Source of the DNA: Thermodesulfobacteriota bacterium
GTDB taxonomy: Bacteria; Desulfobacterota_D; UBA1144; Nemesobacterales; CSP1-2
Assembly (NCBI GenBank): GCA_035559815.1
Contig: DATMAT010000056.1
Location: forward strand, 1 to 49,693
Direction: 5' to 3'
Length of the DNA: 49,693 bases
The notes under the pieces: generated by a model
Seen by the model: only the letters and a program-made list of their open reading frames with translations
What the model was told of the DNA's origin: nothing
Database searches by the model: none
Shown: piece by piece, positions 8,810 to 19,019 of the stretch
How positions within the stretch are numbered: the stretch's first letter is position 1
Layout: each line of letters begins with the position of its first letter
Position numbers and translations under genes: made by a program

Positions 8810-9574
8810 TTATTCCATATCGGGCTCTAAAAATCGTGCAGCTTCCCGATCTACCAGCCAGACCAGATTTCCATTCATTGGCTGAATCACCTGCGCCGGA
8901 AACTGGTCAGGCCGATACTCCCCTTGAAGAACCGATCTCAGGGTCTCCGCTTTTTCTTCACCGCTGACCAGAAAAAGAATGTACCGGGCGTTATTGAACA
9001 CGGGCGGCGTTAGCGTGATACGATATGTTTTGAACTTCCCCACCCATGGGGCAGCAACTAATCTGCTCTCTTCGTGAATGGCTTCACTCCCGGGAAAGAG
9101 CGAAGCGGTATGGCCTTCAGGGCCCATTCCCAAGAGCACCAGGTCGAAGCGCGGTTTTTGTCCTTGCCCTAGTTTAAAGAATCCATGAAGAATTTCTTCA
9201 TAATCCTTGGCCGCGTCGGCAGCGTTTGGATTCTCCGCCTTGATACGGTGTACATTATCCGGTGGTACCGGCACCTTTGATAACAAAGCCTCGTAGGCCA
9301 TGCGGTAATTGCTCTCGGGATGGTCGGGCGGGACATGGCGCTCATCGCCCCAGAAGAAATGAATCTTGTCCCATGCCACCCTTGCTCGAAACCCCTCGTT
9401 TCCATCGGCTAGTAATGAGTAAAGCCCTTTGGGTGTCGAGCCGCCGGAGAGCGCAACGGTGAATAATCCCTTTGCCTGAACCGCTTCCGCCGCCTGAGAA
9501 ACAAACTCCTCAGCCGCCCTCCGGGTCAATTCCTGAAGATTGGATAGGACCTGTATCTCCGCTTTATCTGACAA
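8810..9574 (-). CDS. pgl: 6-phosphogluconolactonase
   Basis: Hydrolyses 6-phosphogluconolactone to 6-phosphogluconate, the second oxidative pentose-phosphate step. It has 254 residues, normal for the DevB/Pgl family. Motifs include VALSGGSTPKGLY near the N-terminus, FFWGDERHVPPDHPESNY, and LLGMGPEGHTASLFPG carrying the catalytic His. The likely start is a TTG at 9574 with GGAGG about 10 bases upstream. It is the last gene of the operon, 176 bases after glk; that spacer holds no other gene. The DevB-type Pgl and zwf are commonly clustered, and here glk lies between them. Confidence 0.95.
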   Translation of the reverse strand: MSDKAEIQVLSNLQELTRRAAEEFVSQAAEAVQAKGLFTVALSGGSTPKGLYSLLADGNEGFRARVAWDKIHFFWGDERHVPPDHPESNYRMAYEALLSKVPVPPDNVHRIKAENPNAADAAKDYEEILHGFFKLGQGQKPRFDLVLLGMGPEGHTASLFPGSEAIHEESRLVAAPWVGKFKTYRITLTPPVFNNARYILFLVSGEEKAETLRSVLQGEYRPDQFPAQVIQPMNGNLVWLVDREAARFLEPDME

Positions 9575-9750
9575 TATGGTATAGCCTCCGTTCTTTTCTC
9601 ACAGTTGGTTTGTAATGTATATGGCACCCATGACTTTCCTCTTTTTTTGCTTCCTGACAGCTTTCTCCTCCTTGCGGGAGAGAATAAAAACTCCGTTAAA
9701 ACTCTTTCCTTTATCCGCAATTAAAACTTTAGTCAAATAAACCTCTGACG

Positions 9751-10737
9751 TTATACTGTGTCCATCTTCATCGCTGCGTAACGGGCGGCGCCGAGGAGGG
9801 CTGTCTGGTCGTTCAAAATCACCCGCACCGGTACCGCTTCGAGCAATGCCCTCAAGCGTCCTTTCGCTTTGAACGCTTCCATGAACGTCTGGTCCCTGAG
9901 CTTCTCGATTATCTTGGGTGCGATCCCCCCTCCCACGAATACTCCTCCCGTGGCCAGGAATTTCAGGGCTAAATTTCCCGCTTCCGCTCCGTAAATAGAC
10001 ACGAACAGGTCAAGAGAATGCACACACAATTTGCTACTTCCTTCAAGTGCGGCTTGAGCAATGACCGAAGAAGGATCATCATGAGCCATTCGCTCTGAAA
10101 GCCAGGCTGGCTCGTCACCGCGCCCGCTGTCTCGTAGAAATTTGTAAATGTTGTATAGACCGGGACCGGAGAGCACACGCTCATAACTCACATGGTCGTA
10201 GTGTTTTAGCAGGAAAAGAAGCAACTCCGTTTCCAATTTATTTCGCGGGGCAAAGTCAGCATGTCCCCCTTCCGAAGGGAAAGGTTTGTAATAACCACCT
10301 TCCCAGCGAAGGCCGGCTTGACCCAAGCCTGTACCAGCAGAAATGAGGGCGGCCATGCCTCCATCATCCGTAACTCCCTCGTTGAGAACGACAAAATCCT
10401 TCGGCTCGACCAGCGCTATGCCGTATGCGCTTGCTTCAAGGTCGTTGAGTAGTTCTACGCTTTCCAAACTCAACTCGCTGGCTAATTTCCGGGAATTCAC
10501 CACCCAAGCCAGGTTTGATGTCTCCGAACGTCCGTACTTCACCGGACCGGCAACACCGAAGCATGCGGCGTTCACGGATATTTTTTGTTCACCCACGAAA
10601 ACACGAACAATGGCGTCAAGGCTTTCGTAATCGCGACTGGGGTATATACGCATAGACACCGGCTTCGTCCGACTATTCCGATAGTCGAAAATGGCAAGCC
10701 TGGTGTGAGTTCCGCCGATATCCCCGGCCAGAATCAT
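9751..10737 (-). CDS. glk: Glucokinase (ROK-unrelated, proteobacterial Glk type)
   Basis: Phosphorylates glucose with ATP to glucose 6-phosphate, feeding the adjacent Zwf. ATP-binding motif [13 protein letters not shown] lies at residues 6-18; further motifs are [32 protein letters not shown] and [15 protein letters not shown]. At 328 residues it is normal for this family. The ATG at 10737 is chosen: GGAGGAG lies nine bases upstream, and it overlaps the zwf stop as ATGA, so the two are translationally coupled. The frame also contains a GTG at 10755 and an ATG at 10746, but they overlap that ribosome site. Confidence 0.94.
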   Translation of the reverse strand: MILAGDIGGTHTRLAIFDYRNSRTKPVSMRIYPSRDYESLDAIVRVFVGEQKISVNAACFGVAGPVKYGRSETSNLAWVVNSRKLASELSLESVELLNDLEASAYGIALVEPKDFVVLNEGVTDDGGMAALISAGTGLGQAGLRWEGGYYKPFPSEGGHADFAPRNKLETELLLFLLKHYDHVSYERVLSGPGLYNIYKFLRDSGRGDEPAWLSERMAHDDPSSVIAQAALEGSSKLCVHSLDLFVSIYGAEAGNLALKFLATGGVFVGGGIAPKIIEKLRDQTFMEAFKAKGRLRALLEAVPVRVILNDQTALLGAARYAAMKMDTV

Positions 10738-12272
10738 CGGTCGCATCTCCTCCACTCGCGCCCGTCCTTGACCATCAGTTCATCAGCCTCCTGTGGCCCC
10801 CAGGACCCGGCTGAATAGTTGGGGAAGTTACGAGGGGGTAATGCCTTCCATACATCCAATACCGGCGTTACCACGCTCCACCCCGCTTCCACCATGTCCG
10901 CACGCTGGAATAGAGTCGCATCCCCCAGCATGCAGTCATAAAGTAGCCGCTCATAACCGGTGCTCGGCGTGCTGCCGAAGTACCTCTCATACTGGAAGTC
11001 CATATCAACCGTGCCCAAGCGGAGCGTCGGCCCGGGCACTTTAGCCCCGAAGCTGAGGGAGATGCCCTCATCCGGTTGAATATGAAGCACCAATTCATTG
11101 GGCCTCAAATTCTCGATGGGGGTCTTACGGAATAACATAAACGGAGCGCGTTTAAATCTTATGGCCACCTCGGTAACCCGCCGGGGGAGCCTCTTGCCGG
11201 TTCGTAGATAAAACGGCACCCCGGCCCAGCGCCAGTTGTCGACGTATAGCTTCATAGCCACGAACGTCTCGGTGCGGGAATCGGGTGAAACATTTGGCTC
11301 AGACCGGTAGCCGGGCACACGCTTTTCACCGATCGTACCCTCACCGTACTGCCCCCTTACCGTTGACCTCAGCACCTCCTCCGAAGAAATAGGCTGGATG
11401 GCATGTAGAATCTTGACCTGCTCATCACGCACCGCATCTGCCTCGAAAGAAATAGGCGGTTCCATACCGGTCAGGCTAATCAACTGAAATATGTGGTTGG
11501 GCACCATGTCCCTAAGCGCACCCGCTCCATCGTAATAGCCTCCTCGCTGCTCCACGCCCAAGTCTTCGGCAACGGTTATTTGCACATGGTCGATATAACG
11601 GCGGTTCCAAACAGGCTCGAAGATACCGTTGGCAAAACGGAAGACCAAGATGTTCTGTACGGTTTCCTTGCCCAGATAATGATCGATCCGGTAGATCTGG
11701 CTTTCACCGAGCACCTTGCTGATCTCCCGATTGAGGGCACGTGCGGAATCCAGGTCGCTTCCAAAGGGTTTTTCTATTATGACCCTCCGCCATTGGCCGT
11801 TCCCCTCTTTTGCCAGCCCGATTGCACCTATTTGCTCAACGATCTTGGAGAAGAAATCTGGCGCGGTTGCCAGGTAGAAAAAATAATTCCCCTTCGTCCC
11901 ATGTTGTTTATCTGTTTGTGAAAGTAAGTCCCGGAGTGATTTATAGTCATCAGGATTCTGAAAGTCACCGGCCAAATAATAGAACCGATTCACCAAATTA
12001 GTCCAAACATCCCGGTCAAGCTGGCTTGTGGCAAATTTCTTTATCTCTTGGGTCATCTTTTCCCGGAAGTCCTCCGTGCTAAGATCATTGCGCGCAAAAC
12101 CAACTACGGCAAACTCACCGGGCAGGAGGTTACTCTTGGCTAGATTATATAGCGCCGGGATCAACTTCCTCTTGGTCAAGTCGCCGGAGGCGCCGAATAT
12201 AACCATGACACAGGGAGCACCGGGTTGTCCCGCAACTACACTTGATAAACTGTTATCATCTGGACATTCCAT
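10734..12272 (-). CDS. zwf: Glucose-6-phosphate 1-dehydrogenase
   Basis: Oxidises glucose 6-phosphate to 6-phosphogluconolactone, the committed oxidative pentose-phosphate step, supplying NAD(P)H. The coenzyme motif [11 protein letters not shown] (residues 27-37) and the active-site signature IDHYLGKE (196-203) are intact, as is the EKPFG loop. Its 512 residues match the family. GGAGGAGG upstream gives a strong ribosome site. It follows gnd by 77 bases and overlaps glk by four. Confidence 0.97.
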   Translation of the reverse strand: MECPDDNSLSSVVAGQPGAPCVMVIFGASGDLTKRKLIPALYNLAKSNLLPGEFAVVGFARNDLSTEDFREKMTQEIKKFATSQLDRDVWTNLVNRFYYLAGDFQNPDDYKSLRDLLSQTDKQHGTKGNYFFYLATAPDFFSKIVEQIGAIGLAKEGNGQWRRVIIEKPFGSDLDSARALNREISKVLGESQIYRIDHYLGKETVQNILVFRFANGIFEPVWNRRYIDHVQITVAEDLGVEQRGGYYDGAGALRDMVPNHIFQLISLTGMEPPISFEADAVRDEQVKILHAIQPISSEEVLRSTVRGQYGEGTIGEKRVPGYRSEPNVSPDSRTETFVAMKLYVDNWRWAGVPFYLRTGKRLPRRVTEVAIRFKRAPFMLFRKTPIENLRPNELVLHIQPDEGISLSFGAKVPGPTLRLGTVDMDFQYERYFGSTPSTGYERLLYDCMLGDATLFQRADMVEAGWSVVTPVLDVWKALPPRNFPNYSAGSWGPQEADELMVKDGREWRRCDR

Positions 12273-12289
12273 TTGTCACCTCCTCCCTA

Positions 12290-12349
12290 GTTTACGTGTC
12301 CATTCGCCCATACACCCATACGTCTAAACTCCCACACGCCCACACTTCC
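12290..12349. repeat. Pyrimidine-rich intergenic repeat, copy 1 (zwf-gnd spacer)
   Basis: Between gnd and zwf lies a run of CCCATAC/CCCACAC units, starting ATTCGCCCATAC and including CCCACACGCCCACACTT. The same units recur in the gnd-tal/pgi spacer at 13360-13425. Both abut a gene end inside the same operon. Confidence 0.6.
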
Positions 12350-13333
12350 CTATCCTCCCGTCGGCCTCTCCACATGGCCGCCAAACTTGTACCTCATCGC
12401 CGACAACAGCTTCTCTCCGAATGTGTGCTCCTGCCGCGAGCGAAAGCGCGCATATAGAGAAGCCGAGAGCACGTCCGCCGGCACCGCTTCCTCTACGGCC
12501 GCCATGATCGTCCAGCGCCCCTCCCCGGAATCATGAACGAAGCCGGTATAATTGGAGAGCGTCTGGTCTTCCAATAGGGCCATGGCCGATAAATCGAGAA
12601 GCCACGAGCTTATGACACTCCCTCTCCTCCACACCTCGGCTATGTCAGCAAGGTTTAGGTCATAACGGTGGTCGTCGGGCAAATCCTTCGAGTTTGCATT
12701 CTTGAAGATATCAAATCCCTCGGCATAAGCCTGCATCAAGCCGTACTCGATACCGTTGTGCACCATCTTTACAAAGTGTCCGGCGCCGCTGGGCCCACAG
12801 TGTAAATAACCTTCCTCCGCCGTCCCCCCCTTCTTGTCCCGTCCAGGGGTACGCGGTATATCTCCGCGCCCCGGTGCTAACGTCTTGAATATAGGGTCGA
12901 GATACTTCACCGTCTCCTCTTCTCCCCCGATCATGAGACAATACCCCCGCTCTATACCCCAGATTCCGCCGCTCGTGCCTGCATCAACGTAATGGATACC
13001 CTTCTCCTTAACCAATTTTGCCCGGCGCACATCATCCTTGTAGTAGGAATTTCCGCCGTCGATGATGATGTCGCCCGGTTCCATGAGCTTGGCCAGGGCC
13101 AGGACTGTCTTCTCAGTGGGGTCGCCTGCCGGCACCATGACCCAAGCCACACGCGGCTTGGTAAGTTTCTTGACGAAATCATCTAGTGATGTCGCGCCGG
13201 TAGCCCCTTCGCTCGACAATTCTTTCACGCTATCGGGGCTCAGGTCAAACACCACGCACTGATGCCCGTTCCGCATCAGGCGCCTGACCATGTTAGCCCC
13301 CATTCTTCCAAGACCAATCATTCCTAGTTGCAT
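12350..13333 (-). CDS. gnd: 6-phosphogluconate dehydrogenase, decarboxylating, short form
   Basis: Converts 6-phosphogluconate to ribulose 5-phosphate and CO2. The Rossmann motif GLGRMG is at residues 7-12. Substrate and catalytic motifs are [19 protein letters not shown] and [16 protein letters not shown], with the catalytic Lys and Asn. The 327-residue length matches the short (YqeC-like) class rather than the 470-residue Gnd; that class often prefers NAD, which is family knowledge and not visible here. The ATG at 13333 has AGGAGG upstream; the frame extends to 13423, but that stretch encodes the spacer repeat and is not likely translated. Confidence 0.94.
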   Translation of the reverse strand: MQLGMIGLGRMGANMVRRLMRNGHQCVVFDLSPDSVKELSSEGATGATSLDDFVKKLTKPRVAWVMVPAGDPTEKTVLALAKLMEPGDIIIDGGNSYYKDDVRRAKLVKEKGIHYVDAGTSGGIWGIERGYCLMIGGEEETVKYLDPIFKTLAPGRGDIPRTPGRDKKGGTAEEGYLHCGPSGAGHFVKMVHNGIEYGLMQAYAEGFDIFKNANSKDLPDDHRYDLNLADIAEVWRRGSVISSWLLDLSAMALLEDQTLSNYTGFVHDSGEGRWTIMAAVEEAVPADVLSASLYARFRSRQEHTFGEKLLSAMRYKFGGHVERPTGG

Positions 13334-13359
13334 TGATTTTGCCTCCTTCTTAGTTTGGA

Positions 13360-13425
13360 TGTTTGGGAGTCTGGGCGTGTGGGAGAGATTCGCCCATACG
13401 CACACCCGCCCATACTTCCACACTT
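13360..13425. repeat. Pyrimidine-rich intergenic repeat, copy 2 (gnd-tal/pgi spacer)
   Basis: Contains TGGGCGTGTGGGAG followed by ATTCGCCCATAC and CCCGCCCATACTTCCACACTT. It is related to copy 1 at 12290-12349, partly in inverted orientation, and could fold back on itself. It fills most of the 92-base gap upstream of gnd. Confidence 0.6.
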
Positions 13426-16284
13426 TTAACTCAACGCCGTCTCAATCACCTGCTTCAGCCTGGTTAACCCCGCCGGCACATCGGCTCCCAGGTGAACCCG
13501 GAGCGCCCTCCGGTTGCGCTCGGCTAGGACCTGGAAGTCCCCGCGGGCCTGAGCCGCCTTGACGATGCCAAAGGTATATTTTTGTCCGGGTACAGGAAGG
13601 TCTATAGCATCATCGCATGTAATTTGCAAAAACACACCGGTATTTGGCCCGCCTTTATATGCCTGCCCGGTCGAATGCAAGAATCGAGGGCCAAAACCAA
13701 GGCAGGTGGCCACGCGCTTCCTGTCGCGTACGGCAAGACGAATTTCCTGTAACTCCCTCTCATGCGCCTCGCTCATCTCCACATAAGCCAAAATCGCAAA
13801 GTAATCCCCTGGCCTTATCCGATTCAAATGTGCCCGCAGGTAGCCAAGCAGTGACTTATCACCATCAGACGCCCCGGCCAGGGAATCGGCATTTTTTTCA
13901 TCAGAGAACAACTTGATGCCGTCTTCCCCCAGAATGGGGGCCTCGGAGGGAAGCGAGCCGGTCTTCTCATACTCGGCGGTAAGATTTCTGGTCGCCACCT
14001 TACTCGCTTCGACATCCGGCTGGTTGAACGCATTGATGCCGATTATGGAGCCGGCAACGGCCGTGGCCATCTCCCACCGAAAGCACTCCTGACCCAGGTC
14101 GTATATATCCGCAACGGAGATACGGACAACTGGATGTCCGGCCTTTTCCAGGGCATCCACCGCCTTATCCTGCGATTCATCCGGGGCCGACTCCAACCTC
14201 ATGTAGGCGAAAACCCGGTCATTGCCGTACACATCAGGCGGACCCAGCGCTTCCCGATCGACGGGAATGAGACCCTTCCCTTCCTTGCCGGTTGACTCGG
14301 CCAGGAGTTGTTCCAGCCACGCACCGAAATCCCAGATACCGGGCGAGGTAACGATGGTCACCTTATCTCGTCCGTTTTTGGCCAGCACGCCCAGTATAAT
14401 GCCGAGCACCACCCCCGGATTGTCTTTAACCGGCAAACAGGATGAGCATGAAACGGCCATCTCATCGGCTCGGTCGAGGAATTTGAGAGTATCTACACCC
14501 ATGATTGCCCCGGGAACCATGCCAAAGTCGGAGAGAGCGGAGTAGCGGCCTCCGATGCTGGGCAAGCCGAAGAAGACGTGCCTGAATCCTTCGCTCTCTG
14601 CAACCTGTTGCAGGTGAGAACCGGGGTCGGTGATGGCGATAAAGCGTTGCCCCGCTTTATCCGCCCCGACAACTTCCTTTACACGCTCGAAAAAGTACTG
14701 TTTGAATATATTTGGTTCGAGCGTAGTGCCGGATTTGCTGGAAACTATGAAGAGGGTGTTGGCCGGGTCTATCTTGCTTTCTATTGACTTGATCCGCGCC
14801 GGGTCAGTCGAATCGAGGACATGAAGCTCCGGGTAGCCATCGATCTTGCCGAATGTCATTCTGAGCATCTCCGGGCAAAGGCTCGAGCCGCCCATGCCCA
14901 GTAACAACGCATGTGAGAAGCCAGCGCTTTTCACCTCCTCGGCAATGTCGATCAAATGCCGAGAGTGCGCCAACTGGTCTTCGGTAATACCCAGCCAGCC
15001 GAGCCATTTCCCCTCGTCCGTACCGGTCCAGAGAGAGGCATCGCGCGCCCACAGCCTTCTTACCTTTCCGGCAACCTGCCACTCATCCAGGGTTGATTCC
15101 ATCTGCGACCTAAAATCATCGGACAGAGAGTAATTCTGCTGGTCTATCTTTGCACCGGGGGCAAACCGGCATTTTCTGTCAACTGAGTTGAGTAGCTTGT
15201 CGAATGCCTCGGAGAATAACCGCACTCCATCCTTTAATAAGCCGTCGGTGACCTCTTTCATCGAAATGCCCATTTGTTCTAATTTTTGCATGACCTTATG
15301 GGCTGATTGTACTCCCTTTTCCAGGCTCTTACGCGGATGCCCATGGTCACGAAAAGCCTCGATAGTAGATGGCGGCATTGTGTTAACGGTATCCTTTCCT
15401 ATAAGCTCTTCTACGTACATCACGTCGCTGTATTTTGGATTTTTGGTGCTGGTGCTGGCCCAGAGTACACGCTGGGTTTGTGCACCCTTACTTGCAAGCG
15501 CATTCCACCTATCGCTCCCAAAAATCTCCTTGTATTTCTGATAGGCAAGTTTAGCGTTGGCTATGGCCACCTTCCCCATGATGCCTTGAATGCCGGACTT
15601 CTCTCTCTTGCCCTTTGCCGTCTTTAAACGGGCGGAAAGCATTGCGTCCACCGCAGTATCAATGCGGCTGACGAAGAAGCTGGCCACACTGGCCACCTTA
15701 CTCAAATCGCCGCCACCCGCCGCCAGCCTTTCCAGTCCCGATATGTAAGCGAGCGCGACCTGCTCATAGGCTTCCAGTGCAAATATCAGGGTGACGTTGA
15801 TGTTGATGCCCTCGCTTATCAGTTGTTCGATAGCCGGAATACCCTCGGGGGTGGCCGGGACCTTAACCAACAGGTTCTCCCGCCCAACCGCTCGCCATAA
15901 CCGCCTGGCTTCTTCGATCGTACCCTTCGTTTCATGTGCCAGGTAAGGCGAGACCTCTAAGCTGACATAACCGTCCCGTCTCTTCGTCCGTTCATAGACC
16001 GGCCTGAATATGTCGGCGGCGTCCTGGATGTCGCGGATGGCCAATCGTTCGTAGACCGCCATCGGGTCCAGGTCTTTCTCTTTTAGTAGTTCGTCAAGGA
16101 CGTCTTTATAATCGGTGCTCCCGGTAATCGCCTTTTCGAAGATTGACGGGTTTGAGGTCACGCCCTTGAGTCCGTCTTCGTCGATCATGCGTTTTAGCTC
16201 ACCACTGGTGATGAGACCACGCCTGATATAGTCCAGCCAGACGGACTGGCCGTATTTGCTTAGGCTTTTGAGTGGATTGTTCAT
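13426..16284 (-). CDS. Bifunctional transaldolase / glucose-6-phosphate isomerase
   Basis: One 952-residue chain joins two sugar-phosphate enzymes. Residues about 1-370 are transaldolase: TSNPSIF (43-49), then LLVKVPAT with the Schiff-base lysine K141, and [12 protein letters not shown]. Residues about 385-950 are phosphoglucose isomerase: [19 protein letters not shown] (515-524) and [11 protein letters not shown] (578-588). The fusion is known in several bacterial groups. Coupling makes sense: transaldolase yields fructose 6-phosphate, which the isomerase returns to glucose 6-phosphate for Zwf, allowing a cyclic pentose-phosphate route. AAGGAG precedes the ATG. It lies 25 bases after rpiB. 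Confidence 0.96.
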   Translation of the reverse strand: MNNPLKSLSKYGQSVWLDYIRRGLITSGELKRMIDEDGLKGVTSNPSIFEKAITGSTDYKDVLDELLKEKDLDPMAVYERLAIRDIQDAADIFRPVYERTKRRDGYVSLEVSPYLAHETKGTIEEARRLWRAVGRENLLVKVPATPEGIPAIEQLISEGININVTLIFALEAYEQVALAYISGLERLAAGGGDLSKVASVASFFVSRIDTAVDAMLSARLKTAKGKREKSGIQGIMGKVAIANAKLAYQKYKEIFGSDRWNALASKGAQTQRVLWASTSTKNPKYSDVMYVEELIGKDTVNTMPPSTIEAFRDHGHPRKSLEKGVQSAHKVMQKLEQMGISMKEVTDGLLKDGVRLFSEAFDKLLNSVDRKCRFAPGAKIDQQNYSLSDDFRSQMESTLDEWQVAGKVRRLWARDASLWTGTDEGKWLGWLGITEDQLAHSRHLIDIAEEVKSAGFSHALLLGMGGSSLCPEMLRMTFGKIDGYPELHVLDSTDPARIKSIESKIDPANTLFIVSSKSGTTLEPNIFKQYFFERVKEVVGADKAGQRFIAITDPGSHLQQVAESEGFRHVFFGLPSIGGRYSALSDFGMVPGAIMGVDTLKFLDRADEMAVSCSSCLPVKDNPGVVLGIILGVLAKNGRDKVTIVTSPGIWDFGAWLEQLLAESTGKEGKGLIPVDREALGPPDVYGNDRVFAYMRLESAPDESQDKAVDALEKAGHPVVRISVADIYDLGQECFRWEMATAVAGSIIGINAFNQPDVEASKVATRNLTAEYEKTGSLPSEAPILGEDGIKLFSDEKNADSLAGASDGDKSLLGYLRAHLNRIRPGDYFAILAYVEMSEAHERELQEIRLAVRDRKRVATCLGFGPRFLHSTGQAYKGGPNTGVFLQITCDDAIDLPVPGQKYTFGIVKAAQARGDFQVLAERNRRALRVHLGADVPAGLTRLKQVIETALS

Positions 16285-16309
16285 TTATCGCTCCTTTTTT
16301 AAATCTCTT

Positions 16310-16774
16310 TCATCCCTTCCCGCCTCTCCCGTAACGAACCTCGATCTCTTTTACCTTCTCCAGCCTTCTCCGGTGGCGTTCCTCATTGGTGAATATAGCC
16401 CCAAGAAAGTGGCGAACAAGCTCTCTCGCCAGTTCTATTCCGATAACCCGGGAGCCCATAACCAAGATGTTCATATCGTCATGTTCTACCCCTTGGTGTG
16501 CCGAATACGTATCGTGGCAAATCCCTGCTCGAATACCCGGCATCTTGTTCGCCGCCACCGACGCACCCACGCCGCTCCCGCAGATTAAAACCCCGCGGTC
16601 CGCTTTGCCCTCTATGAGAGACCTGCCGACAGCCTCGGCAAAATCGGGATAGTCCACAGGCTCGACGCTGTGAGTTCCCACATCTATGACCTGATGCCCT
16701 AACTCCTGCAGATAAGCTTTCAGGTTCTCTTTCAATTCAAAACCAGCATGGTCAGAGCCAATCACCACGCGCAT
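16310..16774 (-). CDS. rpiB: Ribose-5-phosphate isomerase B
   Basis: Interconverts ribose and ribulose 5-phosphates between Gnd and transketolase. The RpiB/LacAB fold shows [11 protein letters not shown] with D8 and H9, the catalytic cysteine C65 in [14 protein letters not shown], and [12 protein letters not shown]. Its 154 residues are typical. It starts three bases after tkt with GAGG upstream, so it is co-transcribed and probably coupled. Confidence 0.96.
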   Translation of the reverse strand: MRVVIGSDHAGFELKENLKAYLQELGHQVIDVGTHSVEPVDYPDFAEAVGRSLIEGKADRGVLICGSGVGASVAANKMPGIRAGICHDTYSAHQGVEHDDMNILVMGSRVIGIELARELVRHFLGAIFTNEERHRRRLEKVKEIEVRYGRGGKG

Positions 16775-16777
16775 ATT

Positions 16778-18838
16778 TCACCTCGTTTTGGACAACTGTT
16801 CTTTTGCCGCTGCCACTATCTTTTCCGGTACGAACCCGAATTTCTTCTGTAGTTCCTTGAGCGGCGCCGAAGCCCCGAATGTTTTCATCCCGATGATGTG
16901 GCCGGTCAGACCGACGTACCGCTCCCATCCCAAGGTAGAAGCCTGCTCCACGGAGACCCGTGCCGTAATCCCCGGAGGAATGACACTTCTCTTATATTCC
17001 TCACCTTGTTTCTCGAAAAGCTCCCATGAGGGCATGCTGACCACGCGTGCCTTGATACCTTCCGAAGCCAACTGCTCATAAGCGTTTACACAGAGGGAAA
17101 CCTCGCTTCCCGTCGCCAAAAGTAAAACATCCGGTTTCCCATCCTTGGCGTCGGCAAGCACGTATGCCCCTTTTTCCAAACCGGAGGCCGGAGCATACTT
17201 CGTGCGGTCTATTGTAGGAAGCGGCTGCCTGGTGAGCACCAAAACTGCGGGCTGGTGGCGTAGCTTCATTATTACCCGCCAGGCTTCGACTACCTCGTTG
17301 GCATCAGCCGGGCGCAACGTTATCAACCCGGGGATAGCCCGTAGTGATGCCAGTTGTTCTACCGGCTGGTGGGTAGGGCCGTCCTCTCCCACCCCGATAG
17401 AATCGTGCGTGAATATGTAGATGACCGGAAGCTCCATTATAGCGCTCAACCTGATTCCAGGCCGGCAGTAATCGCTGAAGATAAGGAATGAAGAGCCGTA
17501 CGGCCTAACCTTGCAATGGGAAAGACCGTTCAGTATAGATGCCATGGCATTCTCGCGGATACCGAAGTGAAAATTTCTCCCGCTATAGTTCTCGGCGCTG
17601 AAATCCCCGGCTCCCTCGAATGTAAGGCGGGTTTTGGTCGACGGGGCTAAATCGGCAGAGCCTCCGATAAGCCAGGGCACGTTCTTGGCGATAGCGTTAA
17701 GAACCTTGCCCGAAGAGTCGCGGCTGGCCAGACCTTTCGGGTCTGTCGAAAATGTGGGCAGGTCTTTATCCCAGCCTTCGGGAAGCTCGCGAATCTGCAT
17801 CTTGTATAAGTGGTCGGCTAAAATTGAATACTTTGACTTGTACTCGTTGAACCTGGCCATCCAGGCATCGCGTAGCTCTCGCCCACGCTTGCCCATTCCC
17901 TGCTTAAAATGATCCTGCACGCCCTCCGGCACGAAGAATTTTGCGTCCTCCGGCCAGCCGTAATTTCGCTTGGCCAATCTGATCTCATCCTCGCCCAATG
18001 GCTCGCCGTGTGCGGCGCTCGTGTCCTGCTTGTGGGGCGCCCCGTAGGCGATATGGCTATCCACGATAATGAGCGTCGGCCTGTCATTACTGTTCTTGAA
18101 TACCCTAATTGCCCGTTCCAGCATCTCCAAGTCGTTAGCATCGCCTACCCGGGTCACGTTCCAGCCGTAGGCAATAAACCTGGTGGCCAGGTCGTCACTG
18201 AAGGCCAATTCCGTATGCCCCTCGATGGTGATCTTGTTGTTGTCGTAAATCCAGCAAAGGTTGGAGAGCTTCAGATGACCGGCAAGAGATGCCGCCTCGT
18301 TGCTGACGCCCTCCATCATATCGCCGTCGCCGCACAATGCAAAGACATCGTAATTTATCATCTCGTAACCAGGGCGGTTGAAATAGCTGGCCATCCACCG
18401 CCCGGCTATGGCCATCCCCACGCTCACTGCCACCCCCTGCCCTAAAGGGCCGGTGGTAGTCTCAACGCCGGAGGTCCAATGGTATTCCGGATGGCCGGGG
18501 CATTTGCTGTCGATCTGCCGGAATCTCTTTATATCGTCGAGCGTTACAGACGGTTGTCCAAGTGTTTCATACTCCGGGTTGACTGCCTGCACACCACAGA
18601 GGTACAACAATGAATATAGCAACATCGAAGCATGTCCATTCGATAAAACAAACCGGTCTCGATTGGGCCAGACCGGGTCATCAGGGTCAAATCGTAAGAA
18701 TCGCTGCCACAGGCAGTAGGCCACCGGCGCCAACGCCATCGGCGTTCCGGGATGCCCGGAATTGGCTGCCTGCACCGCATCCATAGATAAGGTGCGGATC
18801 GTGTTTATACAGAGTTGATCAAGCTCTTTATCTGTCAA
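16778..18838 (-). CDS. tkt: Transketolase
   Basis: Thiamine-diphosphate enzyme moving two-carbon units between sugar phosphates. Full length (686 residues). SGHPG carries H29, the TPP/Mg motif GDGDMMEG is at 170-177 and continues to IYDNNKI, and the pyrimidine-domain signature GIRENAM and HDSIGVGEDGPTHQPVEQ are intact. The start is a TTG at 18838 with AAGGAG seven bases upstream. It is the first gene of the seven-gene sugar operon. Confidence 0.97.
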   Translation of the reverse strand: MTDKELDQLCINTIRTLSMDAVQAANSGHPGTPMALAPVAYCLWQRFLRFDPDDPVWPNRDRFVLSNGHASMLLYSLLYLCGVQAVNPEYETLGQPSVTLDDIKRFRQIDSKCPGHPEYHWTSGVETTTGPLGQGVAVSVGMAIAGRWMASYFNRPGYEMINYDVFALCGDGDMMEGVSNEAASLAGHLKLSNLCWIYDNNKITIEGHTELAFSDDLATRFIAYGWNVTRVGDANDLEMLERAIRVFKNSNDRPTLIIVDSHIAYGAPHKQDTSAAHGEPLGEDEIRLAKRNYGWPEDAKFFVPEGVQDHFKQGMGKRGRELRDAWMARFNEYKSKYSILADHLYKMQIRELPEGWDKDLPTFSTDPKGLASRDSSGKVLNAIAKNVPWLIGGSADLAPSTKTRLTFEGAGDFSAENYSGRNFHFGIRENAMASILNGLSHCKVRPYGSSFLIFSDYCRPGIRLSAIMELPVIYIFTHDSIGVGEDGPTHQPVEQLASLRAIPGLITLRPADANEVVEAWRVIMKLRHQPAVLVLTRQPLPTIDRTKYAPASGLEKGAYVLADAKDGKPDVLLLATGSEVSLCVNAYEQLASEGIKARVVSMPSWELFEKQGEEYKRSVIPPGITARVSVEQASTLGWERYVGLTGHIIGMKTFGASAPLKELQKKFGFVPEKIVAAAKEQLSKTR

Positions 18839-18893
18839 GATTACGCTCCTTCAACGTAGGATGTATCTATCTCATTTCTTGATTCCATTCACG

Positions 18894-18921
18894 GTAGGAA
18901 CGCGCCCTGGCGCGTTCCTAC
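18894..18921. repeat. Short perfect palindrome, family with variable centre (copy a)
   Basis: GTAGGAACGCGCC, a two-base loop, then its exact complement: 13-bp arms. It lies in the tkt leader, between the candidate promoter and the start codon. It shares its outer frame (GTA-G-AACGC) with the palindromes at 39818, 41639 and 46102. It has no T-run, so it is not a standard terminator. Confidence 0.85.
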
Positions 18922-18943
18922 AAAAACAAAAGACATCCTCCCG

Positions 18944-18972
18944 ATTTAATTCGTTTCCTAGTTTTATGTAAA
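18944..18972 (-). promoter_or_regulatory. Candidate sigma-70 promoter of the pentose-phosphate operon
   Basis: On the minus strand TTTACA (18972-18967) and TTAAAT (18949-18944) are separated by exactly 17 bases, about 105 bases before the tkt TTG. The implied leader contains the palindrome at 18894-18921. Prediction from spacing and match only. Confidence 0.42.
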
Positions 18973-19019
18973 TCAGAAACCAATTCGATCCTGACATTTT
19001 TCCCGTACCCCGCTCAATT

